From Sva-07 sp963698435 (GTDB lineage: Bacteria > Actinomycetota > Acidimicrobiia > Acidimicrobiales > Ilumatobacteraceae), in the NCBI GenBank assembly GCA_963698435.1, contig CAVOQV010000012.1, positions 124,001 to 188,000 on the forward strand: 64,000 nucleotides of DNA. The letters run 5' to 3'. Both the position numbers and the translations under genes were made by a program. Below, one piece after another: positions 1-9,875 of the stretch. The notes below the pieces were generated by a model. The model was not told the origin of the DNA. It saw nothing but the letters and a program-made list of their open reading frames with translations, and did no database searches. The stretch's first letter is position 1. The number at the start of each line of letters is the position of its first letter.

Positions 1-2
1 TG

Positions 3-543
3 GCGAATCCTCACGGGCGGGACTTCGGCCCACTCGTGCCGAGGGTACCGGACGTGTTGCGCACGCCGAGCGGTCGGATCGAGCTGGCTCCCGAGCCGTT
101 GATGGCCGACCTCGACCGGCTTCGCGACGAGCGCGAACGAACTCGCCACTCGCGGGCTCGTGCTCGTCGGGCGCCGTCACCTGCGCAGCAACAACTCCTG
201 GATGCACAACGTCCCCGTCCTGGTCGAGGGCACGCCACGCTGCACGCTGCAGGTCCATCCCGACGACGCCGCCGGCCTCGGCCTGGTCGACGGTGGCGCT
301 GCTCGGGTGACGTCCCGCGTCGGTTCGGTGCAGGCTCCCGTCGAGGTCACCGATTCGATTCGGCCGGGAGTGGTCAGCCTGCCGCACGGATGGGGCCACG
401 ACCTGGCCGGTGCACGGCTACGAGTTGCCGCCGAGCACGCTGGCGTGAACTCCAACACGCTGTCGGACGACGCCGCGTTCGATCCGCTGTCGGGTACGTC
501 GGTGCTCAACGGCATCCCGGTCACCGTCGGCCCCGCCGGTTGA
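3..543 (+). CDS. Molybdopterin oxidoreductase, C-terminal part (5' truncated by window, one frameshift)
   Basis: C-terminal molybdopterin-dinucleotide-binding domain of a molybdopterin-dependent oxidoreductase; the N-terminal Fe-S and catalytic parts lie before the window. The reading enters at base 3 with a segment ending in TPSGRIELAPEPLMADLDRL, typical of the linker before this domain. It then shifts frame near 130-139 and continues as ELATRGLVLVGRRHLRSNNS and SWMHN, the cofactor-contacting signature of the family, with the later NSNTLSDD segment. It ends at TGA 541-543. The product would be a cytoplasmic bis-MGD enzyme; the substrate cannot be told from this part. The frameshift is probably a sequence error, since both sides are well conserved. 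Confidence 0.75.
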
Positions 544-570
544 GGTGACCAGCCGTCACTCGGTGCGAGG

Positions 571-608
571 GTGTGGACAACTCGGAGTTGTTCACCTCGC
601 GTCCACAC
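571..608. promoter_or_regulatory. Inverted repeat in the 545-862 gap before nrdJ
   Basis: The 318-base gap between the molybdoenzyme and nrdJ has no convincing gene. It holds a perfect 8-bp inverted repeat, GTGTGGAC (571-578) and GTCCACAC (601-608), around a smaller palindrome AACTCGGAGTT (579-589). A second palindrome GTGTGTCACAC lies at 772-782. No T-run follows, so a classical terminator is unlikely; an operator or an RNA fold are possible. I could not fit a cobalamin riboswitch or an NrdR box with confidence. Confidence 0.35.
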
Positions 609-862
609 CCAGTTTCCCGAAATTCACATGGTTGTCCTCTTTCTCCCCACAGGGTGTTGTTCCTAGAGTGCCCACCCAATGCCGACTGTGGTGTGATGCA
701 CGGACAAGAAGGCGGGTGCCGGTCTCCCACGTGGTCGTGGACGGCGTCTGCTTGGGGAGCTCCCTCGACCTGTGTGTCACACCCAGTCGGCGATCCGCGC
801 TGGTGTGGGCGGCGACGACACGGCTGTAGTTTGGAACTCTCTCGACCCTCGGAGGATCGCCC

Positions 863-3700
863 ATGTCGCTCGCATTGGACCGCATCGACGACGGCACGAT
901 CGGGCTCGGTCGCCTGTTCACCTCTGCCGGCGTCGATCCGTACGACGAGATCGTCTGGGAACGACGTGATGCCAGGATCACGAACTGGCTCGATGGTTCG
1001 GTCGCATTCGAACAGCTCGGTGTCGAGTTCCCCACCACGTGGTCGCTGAACGCCACGAACATCGTCACGCAGAAGTACTTCCGCGGCACGCTCGGGACGC
1101 CCGAGCGTGAGTGGTCGCTCAAGCAGGTCGTCGACCGGATCGTCGACACGATCACCGGCTGGGGCATCGCCGACGGCTACTTCGACGGCGACGAAGCCGA
1201 GGCGTTCCGCGCCGAGTTGAAGTACATCCTGGTCACGCAGCGGGCGGCGTTCAACAGCCCGGTCTGGTTCAACATCGGCGTGAGCGGTGTCCCACAGCAG
1301 GCGAGCGCCTGCTTCATCCTGGCGGTCGAGGACGAGATGCCCTCGATCCTCAACTGGTACCGCGAGGAGGGTCTGATCTTCAAGGGCGGCTCGGGTGCGG
1401 GGGTCAATCTGTCGCGCATCCGATCGTCGTTCGAACCGCTCGACGGGGGTGGCACCGCATCCGGGCCGGTCAGCTTCATGCGCGGTGCAGACGCCTCGGC
1501 CGGCACGATCAAGTCCGGCGGCAAGACCCGGCGAGCGGCGAAGATGGTCATCCTCGACGCCGACCACCCCGACGTCGAGCAGTTCGTGTGGGCCAAGGCA
1601 ATCGAGGAACGCAAGGCGCGGGTACTCGCCGAGGCGGGCTTCGACATGGGCCTCGACGGCACCGATTCGTTCTCGGTGCAGTACCAGAACGCCAACAACT
1701 CGGTCCGGGTGACCGACGAGTTCATGCAGGCCGTCGTCGACGACGCCGACTGGAACCTGACCGCGGTGACCACCGGCGAGGTGGTGCGCACGGTGAAGGC
1801 CCGTCAGCTGTGGCGCGAGATCGCCGAGGCGGCCTGGGAGTGCGCCGACCCGGGCCTGCAATTCGACACGACGATCAACCGTTGGCACACCGCCCCGAAC
1901 CACGGGCGGATCACGGCCAGCAACCCGTGCAGCGAGTATTTCCACGTCGACAACTCAGCGTGCAATCTTGCGTCGATCAACCTGCTCGAGTACCTGCAGG
2001 ACGACGGTGGGTTCGACGTCGGAGCGTTCACCCACACCGTCGACACGGTGTTCACTGCTCAGGAGATCCTCGTCGGCCGTGCCGACTACCCGACCGAGAA
2101 GATCGGTGCCACCACCCGGGCGCTGCGCCAGCTCGGTCTCGGATACGCCAACCTCGGTGCGCTGCTGATGGCACTCGGCTTGCCGTACGACTCTGAGTAC
2201 GGCCGTGCCTGGGCGGCGGCGATCACGTCGCTGATGACCTCCACCGCCTACGCCGCAAGTGCTCGCACCGCCGCCCGTGTCGGCCCGTTCGAAGGTTTCG
2301 CCGACGACGCCGAGGCCATGCTCGGGGTCCTCGAGATGCACCGCGTGGCCAACGATCAGCTGGCCGAGGACGACGCCCTTCCCGACGATCTCGTCGAGGC
2401 CGCAGCTGATGCATGGGATCGTGCGATTCGCGACGCCAACCGACACGGCGTCCGCAACAGCCAGGCCACCGTCCTCGCGCCGACGGGGACCATCGGCCTG
2501 GCCATGGACTGCGACACGACGGGCATCGAGCCCGACCTGGCGCTCGTCAAGACCAAGAAACTGGTTGGTGGCGGCACCATGTCGATCGTCAATCAGACGA
2601 TCCCGCGGGCGCTGCGCCGCCTCGGCTACGGACCCGAGCAGGTCGATGACATCGTCGCGTACATCGACGAGCACATGTCGGTGCTCGGCGCCCCGCATCT
2701 CGCCGCCGACCATCTCCCGGTGTTCGCCTGCTCGATGGGCGACAACACGATTCACTACGAGGGCCACATCCGCATGATGGGAGCGGTCCAGCCCTTCCTC
2801 AGCGGTGGCATCAGCAAGACAGCGAACATGCCCGAGGACGTCACCGTCGAGGACGTCGAGGGATTGCACATGCTGGCGTGGAAGTTGGGCCTGAAGTCGG
2901 TGGCGATCTACCGCGACAACTGCAAGCTCGGCCAGCCCCTGTCGTCCACGAAGGGTCGTTCGAGTGACGCTGCGACCGGACCCGCAGCATCCGCAGCTGT
3001 CGAAGCGGGCATGAACCACGTGATCGAACGGATCGTCCACCATCCGATACGCCAGAAGATGCCGCGAACGTGGCGCGGTCGAACGTTCGAGTTCCGGGTG
3101 GCCGACTGCAAGGGCTTCGCCACGATCGGGGAGTACGACGACGGACAGCCGGGCGAGATCTTCCTGACCGTGTCGAAGCAGGGCTCGACCATGGCCGGTG
3201 TGATGGATGCGTTCGCCAAGTCGGTGTCGTACGGACTCCAGTACGGCGTGCCGCTTCGTGCGTTCGTCGAAGCGTTCACCAACATGCGCTTCGAACCCGC
3301 CGGCATGACCGATGACCCCGACATCCGCTTCGCCTCGTCGATCATGGACTACCTGTTCCGTCGCCTGGCGATCGAGTACATGACCTACGACGAACGCGCC
3401 GAGCTCGGCATCTTCTCCGTCGACGAGCGTCTCCAGCCCACGCTGCCAGGCGTCGAGGAGGCTGTCACGACGACGAGTCAGGGATCAGACCTCGCACCGG
3501 ACCCGAAGTCGGACGTCAGCGGCCAGTTGTCGTTCGCGGCGGTCCCCGAACCGTCAGTGGACGGACGTGACGACACGCCGGCGCCGGGCATGGTCCGCCA
3601 CAGCGATGCACCGATGTGCATGCAGTGCGGCGTCTCGATGATGCGTGCAGGCAGCTGCTACGTCTGCACGTCGTGCGGCAGTACCAGCGGCTGCAGCTGA
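863..3700 (+). CDS. nrdJ: Vitamin B12-dependent (class II) ribonucleoside-diphosphate reductase
   Basis: Reduces ribonucleotides to deoxyribonucleotides using adenosylcobalamin as radical generator, so it works with or without oxygen. The 945-residue length fits the long NrdJ type. Visible marks are NSPVWFN near residue 130, a cysteine in the ACFIL segment near 150, the finger-loop signature SNPCSEYF near 353, APTGTIG near 537, the C-terminal GKSV-type segment (AKSVSYGLQYGVPL) and the terminal Cys-rich tail (MCMQCG, YVCTSCG) used for zinc binding and disulfide relay. The start is ATG 863, preceded by GGAGGA at a good ribosome-binding distance. It stands alone, with no NrdR-type repressor or second subunit next to it. 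It is one of the longer undamaged genes in the window. Confidence 0.97.
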   Translation: MSLALDRIDDGTIGLGRLFTSAGVDPYDEIVWERRDARITNWLDGSVAFEQLGVEFPTTWSLNATNIVTQKYFRGTLGTPEREWSLKQVVDRIVDTITGWGIADGYFDGDEAEAFRAELKYILVTQRAAFNSPVWFNIGVSGVPQQASACFILAVEDEMPSILNWYREEGLIFKGGSGAGVNLSRIRSSFEPLDGGGTASGPVSFMRGADASAGTIKSGGKTRRAAKMVILDADHPDVEQFVWAKAIEERKARVLAEAGFDMGLDGTDSFSVQYQNANNSVRVTDEFMQAVVDDADWNLTAVTTGEVVRTVKARQLWREIAEAAWECADPGLQFDTTINRWHTAPNHGRITASNPCSEYFHVDNSACNLASINLLEYLQDDGGFDVGAFTHTVDTVFTAQEILVGRADYPTEKIGATTRALRQLGLGYANLGALLMALGLPYDSEYGRAWAAAITSLMTSTAYAASARTAARVGPFEGFADDAEAMLGVLEMHRVANDQLAEDDALPDDLVEAAADAWDRAIRDANRHGVRNSQATVLAPTGTIGLAMDCDTTGIEPDLALVKTKKLVGGGTMSIVNQTIPRALRRLGYGPEQVDDIVAYIDEHMSVLGAPHLAADHLPVFACSMGDNTIHYEGHIRMMGAVQPFLSGGISKTANMPEDVTVEDVEGLHMLAWKLGLKSVAIYRDNCKLGQPLSSTKGRSSDAATGPAASAAVEAGMNHVIERIVHHPIRQKMPRTWRGRTFEFRVADCKGFATIGEYDDGQPGEIFLTVSKQGSTMAGVMDAFAKSVSYGLQYGVPLRAFVEAFTNMRFEPAGMTDDPDIRFASSIMDYLFRRLAIEYMTYDERAELGIFSVDERLQPTLPGVEEAVTTTSQGSDLAPDPKSDVSGQLSFAAVPEPSVDGRDDTPAPGMVRHSDAPMCMQCGVSMMRAGSCYVCTSCGSTSGCS

Positions 3701-3799
3701 GGTCGGCGTGGTCCGCTCTCGTTGCGGGCAGACATCGGATGTGGTGATCGTCGCTCACACAAATCGGGGAGGTCCTTGGGCGAGCAGTACCGTCGACGC

Positions 3800-4594
3800 A
3801 TGGTCGATGCCGAACGTGAACTGATCCGGTACCACGTCGAGGGCAAGGTCGGCGTGGTCACGATCGACCGACCGGAGAAGCGCAACGCGATGACCTACGC
3901 CATGCTCGGCGACTTCATCGAGACCGTCGGGCGCGCCGACGACGACCCCGACACGGTCGTGCTGGTGATCACGGGCGTTCCGGGAGCGTTCTGTGCCGGC
4001 ACCGACCTCGCCGACCTCGCCACGGTCCCCGGTGAGACTCGTGGCCTACGGGGCTCCGCCGAGGAAACTCACAGGTGGTGGCCGATCGCGCAGGCACGCA
4101 AGCCGACGATCGGAGCGATCGACGGCCCGGCGGTCGGGATGGGTGCGGAGTTCTCGTCGCAGTGCGACATCCGGTTGGCCAGCACGCAGGCTCGCTTCGC
4201 CTGGAACTTCGTGCACCGCGGGCTCGTGCCCGACACCGGCGCCGGCACCTGGATCCTGCCCAGGATCATCGGGATGCAGCAGGCACTCAAGCTGCTGTAC
4301 ACCGGCGAGATGATCGATGCCGACGCCGCCCTGGGTCTCGGCTACGTCGTCGACGTGGTCCCCAGCGATGACCTGCTGCCGGCAGCCATGACACTGGCGA
4401 ACACGATCTCCGCCGGTTCACCACACAGCCTGGGCCTGATCAAGTCGCTGGTGCACGACGGCCTGACCTCGCCCGTCGACGAGCACATGGAGCGGCACAC
4501 GTCGGCGCTCGCAGCGTGTTTCACGAGCGACGACCATCGCGAAGGGGTGGCGTCGTTCCTCGAACGCCGACCCGCCGAGTTCACCGGGCGCTGA
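3800..4594 (+). CDS. Enoyl-CoA hydratase/isomerase family protein
   Basis: Crotonase-fold enzyme of 264 residues acting on acyl-CoA thioesters, most often by hydrating a trans-2-enoyl-CoA. The fold is shown by VGVVTIDRPEKRNAMTY at the start, the oxyanion-hole segment GAFCAGTDLADL, and IDGPAVGMGAEFSSQCDIRLAS at the second oxyanion glycine. RGLVPDTGAGTWILPRIIG is the usual glutamate/aspartate loop; here it carries PDTGAG rather than the common P-E-G-G, so the exact reaction (hydratase or isomerase) is open. ATG 3800 begins the conserved part (MVDAERE); an in-frame upstream ATG at 3722 adds 26 residues with no family similarity. Monocistronic as far as can be seen. Confidence 0.85.
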   Translation: MVDAERELIRYHVEGKVGVVTIDRPEKRNAMTYAMLGDFIETVGRADDDPDTVVLVITGVPGAFCAGTDLADLATVPGETRGLRGSAEETHRWWPIAQARKPTIGAIDGPAVGMGAEFSSQCDIRLASTQARFAWNFVHRGLVPDTGAGTWILPRIIGMQQALKLLYTGEMIDADAALGLGYVVDVVPSDDLLPAAMTLANTISAGSPHSLGLIKSLVHDGLTSPVDEHMERHTSALAACFTSDDHREGVASFLERRPAEFTGR

Positions 4595-4706
4595 CGGATC
4601 GGCCTCGGGGGCGATCGGCGCGCTGATCGGGGCGGGTGCCGTCCGCTCGCGGTCGGTTGCCATGAAGTCATCATCGCCGGGGTGATCGCGGCAGTAGGTT
4701 GCCATC

Positions 4707-4964
4707 GTGGCCGTGATCTCCGACGAGGAACTCGAAGCCGAGGCGTTGGCAGCCGACCCGGACGCGCCGATCGCCGACGACGCCGAACCCTTCGGTGGTG
4801 CGTCCGAACCCGGGCTTCTGCCCGAGTGGTACATGCCGATCAACGGCCCGATTCGCCGCACCCGGTCGCGGCGTGCCGTGGTGATCGGAATCATCGTGGC
4901 GCTGCTCGCGGTCAACGGTGCTGGGCTGTGCGTCACCTACGGCCTGCCCGAGATCGCCTGGTAG
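4707..4964 (+). CDS. Small single-pass membrane protein
   Basis: Protein of 85 residues, starting at GTG 4707. The first 50 residues are acidic and hydrophilic. A basic patch (RRTRSRRA) then precedes one hydrophobic segment (VVIGIIVALLAVNGAGL), giving an N-in topology, and the tail is short. No family is recognised. It lies tail to tail with the ABM-domain gene, ten bases apart. Confidence 0.55.
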   Translation: MAVISDEELEAEALAADPDAPIADDAEPFGGASEPGLLPEWYMPINGPIRRTRSRRAVVIGIIVALLAVNGAGLCVTYGLPEIAW

Positions 4965-4974
4965 AGAGCCCTGC

Positions 4975-5283
4975 TCAGACTTCGAAGCCGATGGCGGCGA
5001 TCGGCCTCGCCGGCGACATCGAAGGGGGCGCCGCCATCAACGGCATCAAGTCGGCCATCGCAGCCTGGATGGCGTCGCTCTGTCCGTGGCCCTCCGTCGA
5101 CGCTTGATCGGCCATCAGCGCGAAGAACGAGAACATGTCGTCGGCGCCGCGATGGTACGAGTAGATCTCGACCCCGGGCTCGTCGCGCGCCGCTTCGACC
5201 ATCCGGACCAGGACCGCCTCCATCTCGTCGCCCTTGCCCTCGAGGCAGGTGATCGTGCCGATCATCGAGACCTTCGTCATCAT
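4975..5283 (-). CDS. ABM-domain (antibiotic biosynthesis monooxygenase-like) protein
   Basis: About 102 residues with the dimeric alpha-beta barrel pattern of the ABM superfamily: a beta strand (KVSMIGTITCLEGKGDE), a helix (MEAVLVRMVEAARDEPG), EIYSYHRGADD and FSFFALMADQ. Such proteins include small monooxygenases, haem-degrading enzymes and quinol monooxygenases; no active-site pattern settles which. Two ATGs are adjacent (5283 and 5280). AAGGGG lies two bases before the first and five before the second, so 5280 may be the real start. Confidence 0.7.
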   Translation of the reverse strand: MMTKVSMIGTITCLEGKGDEMEAVLVRMVEAARDEPGVEIYSYHRGADDMFSFFALMADQASTEGHGQSDAIQAAMADLMPLMAAPPSMSPARPIAAIGFEV

Positions 5284-5371
5284 GTCCCCTTGTTTCGCTC
5301 GTCGGTGTCCCGACTGTAGCGGCGATCGAACATGTGTGCGCACCCGCGTCCGGATCGGTAAGGTCGATCCG

Positions 5372-8280
5372 ATGGCGATCGCGTGCGCATACTGCAACGG
5401 GAAACACGACACGCCGGCACAGGTCCGACAGTGCTGGAACGACGGCGGCCAGCAGGACGTCCCCGTCGCCGACGACTCGATACCGCTCCCGGTCGATGGC
5501 CTGTCGATGTTCGACTCGGCGCCGGTCCCGACGAACCGTTCGGTGTCATCGCGCCGCCCCGCTCCTGACACGTCACCGCGGCCGACTTCTCGCCCGGTGG
5601 CCGCCCCATTCGACCGAGGTGTCGCCATTGCCGGTGCTGGCCCTGACCGGCTCGGACGCCACCTGGTGATCGAGCCCGGCGGTGCCATCGCTGCGCCATG
5701 GTCCGGCGCCGAACGGCTCGTGATCGACGATGCGGTTCTCTCGGCGCCCGGCCATGCTCTCGAACGGTTGCGGCGAGCCCACCACACCGGGACGCGGTTG
5801 GTGATCGAGCTCAGCGCCTCGTTCGAGCGGGAGCCGATGTTGATGACCGAGGCGGCACCGTACGAACTCGGTCCCACCTTCTTGTTCGATCTCGAAGAGT
5901 TGCACCATCTGGTGTGGACGAACAGCGTCGATGCCCGTGACCCGGACCGGCCGGTGTGGATCGGGCTCGACCGGGCGCTGGCAGCTGGGGTCCGGGCCCT
6001 CGAACCCGGCGGTGCCGGCGACGTGGTGCTCGCCGACGGCACGGTTGTATGGCTCGATGGCGGACCGGTGCGGCACATCGACCCGATCCACGGCGTGCCC
6101 GTCGTCCACGCCGTGGTCGTCGAGCACGGCCCGGTAACGGCGTCGTCGGCCAATTCTTCCACGGCCGACCTGGCTCCCGATCAACTCGCGGCGGTCACCC
6201 ATCCAGGCGGAGGTGCCCGAATCATCGCACCAGCAGGGTCGGGCAAGACCCGGGTGCTCACCGAACGGGCCCGCCACCTCCTCACCCGATGGAATCTGCC
6301 TCCGAGCGCGGTGAGCCTCGTCGCGTTCAACAAGCGAGCCCAGGAGGAGATGGTCGAGCGCACACGCGACCTTCCCGGCTTGCAGGTGCGCACGCTGAAC
6401 GCCATTGCGCTGGCGATCGTCAACGGGCGGCCACCGTTCGCGCCGCAGACGCAATCGTGGCGAACGATCGACGAGCCCGACGTCCGTCGCATCATCGGCG
6501 ACCTCGTCGACTTCCCACGACGCCGCAACAGCGACCCGATCGGACCATGGATCGAGGCGCTGACCGTGATCCGCCTCGGCCTGGTCGAGCCCGAAGAGGT
6601 CGAGGGCAGATACGACGGCGACGTCGACGGGCTCGCTGCCACCTGGCCGGCCTACCGCCAGATGCTCGAACGTCGGGGAGCCGTCGACTTCGACGACCAG
6701 ATCTACCGGGCGCTCCTCGTACTGCTTCGCGATCCGACGGCTCGACGTGCTGCACAGCGGGCGTGCCGAGTGATGCTCGTCGACGAGTTCCAGGATCTCA
6801 CGCCGGCGCATCTCTTGATGATTCGGCTGCTGGCGGCTCCCGGTGGTGCGGTGTTCGGGGTGGGCGACGACGACCAGACGATCTACGGCTACAACGGTGC
6901 CGATCCTGCCTGGCTGATCGACTTCGCCGAGTTGTTTCCCGGCTCGGGTGAGCATCCACTGGAGGTCAACTACCGCTGTCCGGCTGGTGTGGTCGATGTC
7001 GTCGACCGGCTGCTCCGGCACAACCAGCGGCGGGTCTCCAAGACGATTCGCGCCGCCTCGACCGACAGCGATGGGTGGTCGATCGACACCGGTGCCGACG
7101 CGGTCGGCGCGACGCGCGCCGCCGTCGAACAGGCGTTGTCGACCGGGGCGGCACCGTCCGACATCGCAGTGCTCACGCGGGTCAATGCTCTGCTTGCGCC
7201 GGTGCAGGTCGCGTTGGTGGTGGCCGGGGTGCCGATCGCAGGCGGGGTCGGCCTCGAGTTCGCCGACCGCACCGCCGTACGCACCGTGCTCGCCTGGATG
7301 CGGCTGGCCACATCGGGTCGTGGCGGCTCGTTTGCCCCTGACGACATCCGCGAGGCGCTTCGGCGGCCGTCTCGATCGTTCCACCCGCGGATCACGGACT
7401 GGGTCAGCGAACAGTCGTCCGTGGTCGACCTCAACAAGCTCGCCGGTCGTCTCAACAACGAACGCGACGCCAGAACGCGTCATCGACTTCGCCGCCGACG
7501 TGCAAACGTCTCCAGAAGATGGTGTCCTCGGGCGCGACGACCTCCGACGTGTTGCTGACCCTCATCGACGAGATCGGTCTGGCCGGTTCGGTTGCATCAC
7601 TCGACGCCAACCGGCGCGGTATGAACCGCTCGGCGCAGGGCGATGACCTCACCGCCCTCACGCACCTGGCGGCGCTGCACGACGATCCAACGGGTTTCGA
7701 GCGATGGATGCGCAAGCAGCTGGCCGTCAGACGCGCGCCCGGCGGCGTGCTGTTGTCGACGGTGCACCGCGTCAAGGGCCAGGAATGGCCCTACGTGGTG
7801 GTCCACCTCGCCGATGCCGAGCAGTATCCGCACCGTCTGGCCGACGACGTCGAAGAGGAGCGACGGCTGTTTCACGTAGCGGTCACCAGGACGAGCATGC
7901 ACGCCACCATCACGACGGGGCCGAACCCGAGCCCCTTCGTCGCCGAATTGACCACGGAACCCTCCGAGGCGCGGGTGGTGTCGTCGCATCGGCCCCAACC
8001 GGTCGTCACCCGTACCCGCAGCTCGGCACCGAGTTCCGGCGATCCCGCCGCCGAGCTCGACGCTGCCGGCCAGCAGCGCTTCTCCGCCCTGCGCGACCTG
8101 CGCAACGAGCTCCGCGACGGCAAGCCCGCCTATGTCGTGTTCGACAACAAGACCCTGGTGGCGATCGCCAGGCAGGCGCCGACCACGTTGCGTGACCTCG
8201 GGCGAATTTCCGGTGTCGGGCCAGCCAAACTCGAACGCTACGGCGACGCCGTCATCGCCCTGATGCAACGCCTCAGCTGA
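5372..8280 (+). CDS. UvrD/PcrA-like superfamily I DNA helicase with C-terminal HRDC domain (two frameshifts)
   Basis: ATP-dependent 3'-5' DNA helicase of the UvrD/Rep/PcrA class. The N-terminus (CAYCNGKHDT, QCWNDGG) is a small Cys-containing module. A non-conserved region follows, then the motor: Q motif and Walker A PAGSGKTRVL near residue 287, DEFQDLTPAH (Walker B) near 470, GVGDDDQTIYGYNGA (motif III) near 500, and EVNYRCP (motif IV). In the last part STVHRVKGQEWPYVVV and EEERRLFHVAVTR are motifs V-VI. The final 70 residues form an HRDC nucleic-acid-binding domain (FSALRDLRNEL, GRISGVGPAKLERYG). Reading changes frame near 7473 and again near 7510; the intervening ERVIDFAADVQ and the following MVSSGATTSDVL join smoothly, so these look like sequence indels. 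ATG 5372 is chosen because conserved sequence starts there. Confidence 0.85.
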
Positions 8281-8333
8281 GCAACCGAGAGTCCCGCGGG
8301 ACGATGGGTGCAGTGTGGGGGTACGGTGAGGAC

Positions 8334-8987
8334 ATGAGTGTCGTGCCGAGCCCGTACCTGGCGACAAGGCCGGTGTGGCGCGGCAAGATGCACTCCTGGG
8401 CGTTCTTTGCCGCGATTCCTGCCGGGATCGCGTTGATCGCAGTCGCTCAGGGAGCGGCAGCCACGGTCGGCGCCGCGATCTACTCGGTCACCCTGCTGCT
8501 GCTCTTCGGTACGTCGGCGTCGTATCACCGCCTGGCCCACTCCGAACGAGCGCGAGCGATCATGCAGCGCCTCGATCACTCGATGATCTACCTGCTGATC
8601 GCCGGCACGTACGTGCCGTTGTGCCTGGTGGCGATGCCACCTTCGTGGGGGGTCCCCATGCTGGTGATCATCGGCTCGCTGGCTGCGGTCGGCATGCTGC
8701 TCAAGCTCGCGTTCTTCCACGGCGCCCGGTATGTCTCCTATTCGCTGTACATCGTGATGGGCTGGGTTGCGATCATCGCGACACCGGTCCTGATCGACAG
8801 CCTCACGACCACACAGTTCGCCCTGATCGTGGCGGGCGGTGTCGCCTACACGGTCGGATTCCCGGTGCTGGTCGTGCGGCGTCCGAATCCGTGGCCGACC
8901 ACCTTCGGCTATCACGAGGTGTGGCATCTGCTGACGGTGATTGCGGCCAGCCTGCACTTCGCTGCAGTCGCCGACGTTCTCGCCTAG
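8334..8987 (+). CDS. Hemolysin III family (HlyIII) membrane protein
   Basis: Integral membrane protein of 217 residues with seven hydrophobic segments. Family marks are SASYHR, DHSMIYLLIAGTY and the C-terminal HEVWHLLTV. The conserved histidines and aspartate place it in the CREST group of putative metal-dependent membrane hydrolases (PAQR relatives). The historical hemolysin name does not show that it lyses cells. ATG 8334 follows GGTGAGG; an in-frame ATG at 8304 gives ten extra residues without similarity. Confidence 0.85.
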   Translation: MSVVPSPYLATRPVWRGKMHSWAFFAAIPAGIALIAVAQGAAATVGAAIYSVTLLLLFGTSASYHRLAHSERARAIMQRLDHSMIYLLIAGTYVPLCLVAMPPSWGVPMLVIIGSLAAVGMLLKLAFFHGARYVSYSLYIVMGWVAIIATPVLIDSLTTTQFALIVAGGVAYTVGFPVLVVRRPNPWPTTFGYHEVWHLLTVIAASLHFAAVADVLA

Positions 8988-9006
8988 GCCGGGCGGTGGG
9001 TTGGCC

Positions 9007-9875
9007 GTGTTCGACCGAATCGTCGTCGTCGACTGGAGCGCCAACTCGTCGCCGAAGCTCGGTCGCGATTCGATCTGGATCGGCGTGTCCGCCGGCGAAG
9101 GCGAGATCGTCGGTCACGAACCTGCCGACCCGTGCAGCTGCCGATGCGTTCCTCGTCGAACTGTTCGAGTCCGAGACGACCCCAACAACGCTGCTCGGCG
9201 TCGACTTCTCTCTCGGTTACCCGGTCGGGACCGCGGCGGCGCTCGGGCTGGCCGGACCGCCGTGGTCGGCGACGTGGGAATTGCTCGTGGAGTCGCATCC
9301 TGGACGACGACCGAAACGTCAACAACCGGTTCGAGGTGGCGGCGGCGCTCAATCACCGACTGGCGGATGCACGCTCACCGTTCTGGGGGTGCCCCCCGTC
9401 GGCTGCGTCCGAACACCTGCGCCCGTCGAAGCCGGCCAGCTCAGGGTCACTCGCCGAGTACCGCGGCGTCGAGCAGATCCTGCGCGGGCAGGGTTACCGG
9501 CCGTTCTCGTCGTGGCAACTCCTGGGGGCGGGTGCGGTGGGCAGCCAGAGCCTGCTCGGCATCGCTCGCCTGGAACGCCTCCGCCGCCGGTTCCCGGATC
9601 GAGTCGAGGTCTGGCCGTTCACGACGAGTCTCGGGGCGCCCACCCTCGACCGCGGAGCGATCGTGATCGCGGAGGTGTGGCCGTCGATGCTCCGCGATCG
9701 ACGAGCACGAGCGACTCCGTGCGTGACGCTGCCCAAGTCCGCGCTACTGTGAGGTGGTTGTCGCAGACCGACGCCTCGGGCGGGCTCGACCGCTACTTCG
9801 CTCCCGACCTTCCGGGTGCGACTCCGGGCGGCAGCCGTCGACGAGGAGGGATGGATCCTCGGGGTGGCACCCTGA
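9007..9875 (+). CDS. DUF429-like protein (several frameshifts)
   Basis: Starts at GTG 9007 (TTG 9001 also possible) with FDRIVVVDWSANSSPK, followed by GRDSIWIGV. Conserved pieces continue in other frames: TLLGVDFSLGYPVGTAAAL, NNRFEVAAALN, RPFSSWQLLGAGAVGSQSLL, RVEVWPF, IVIAEVWPS, DAAQVRATVRWL and finally VDEEGWILGVAP before TGA 9873-9875. The acidic VDWS and GVDFS motifs in beta strands suggest a DUF429-like RNase-H-type fold; no function is assigned. Frame changes fall near 9118, 9295, 9710 and 9825. The stop overlaps the start of the ABC ATPase (TGATG), so the two are probably co-translated. Confidence 0.6.

Noticed and set aside
545..862. Possible cobalamin riboswitch before the B12-dependent reductase
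   Set aside because: The expected B12-box and surrounding stems could not be laid out; only unrelated palindromes are present.
521..1945. Long minus-strand open frame opposite nrdJ, and many similar Arg/Pro/Gly-rich frames opposite other genes
   Set aside because: High GC content leaves the antisense frame of real genes open. The products have no motifs and are fully explained as shadows of the coding strand.
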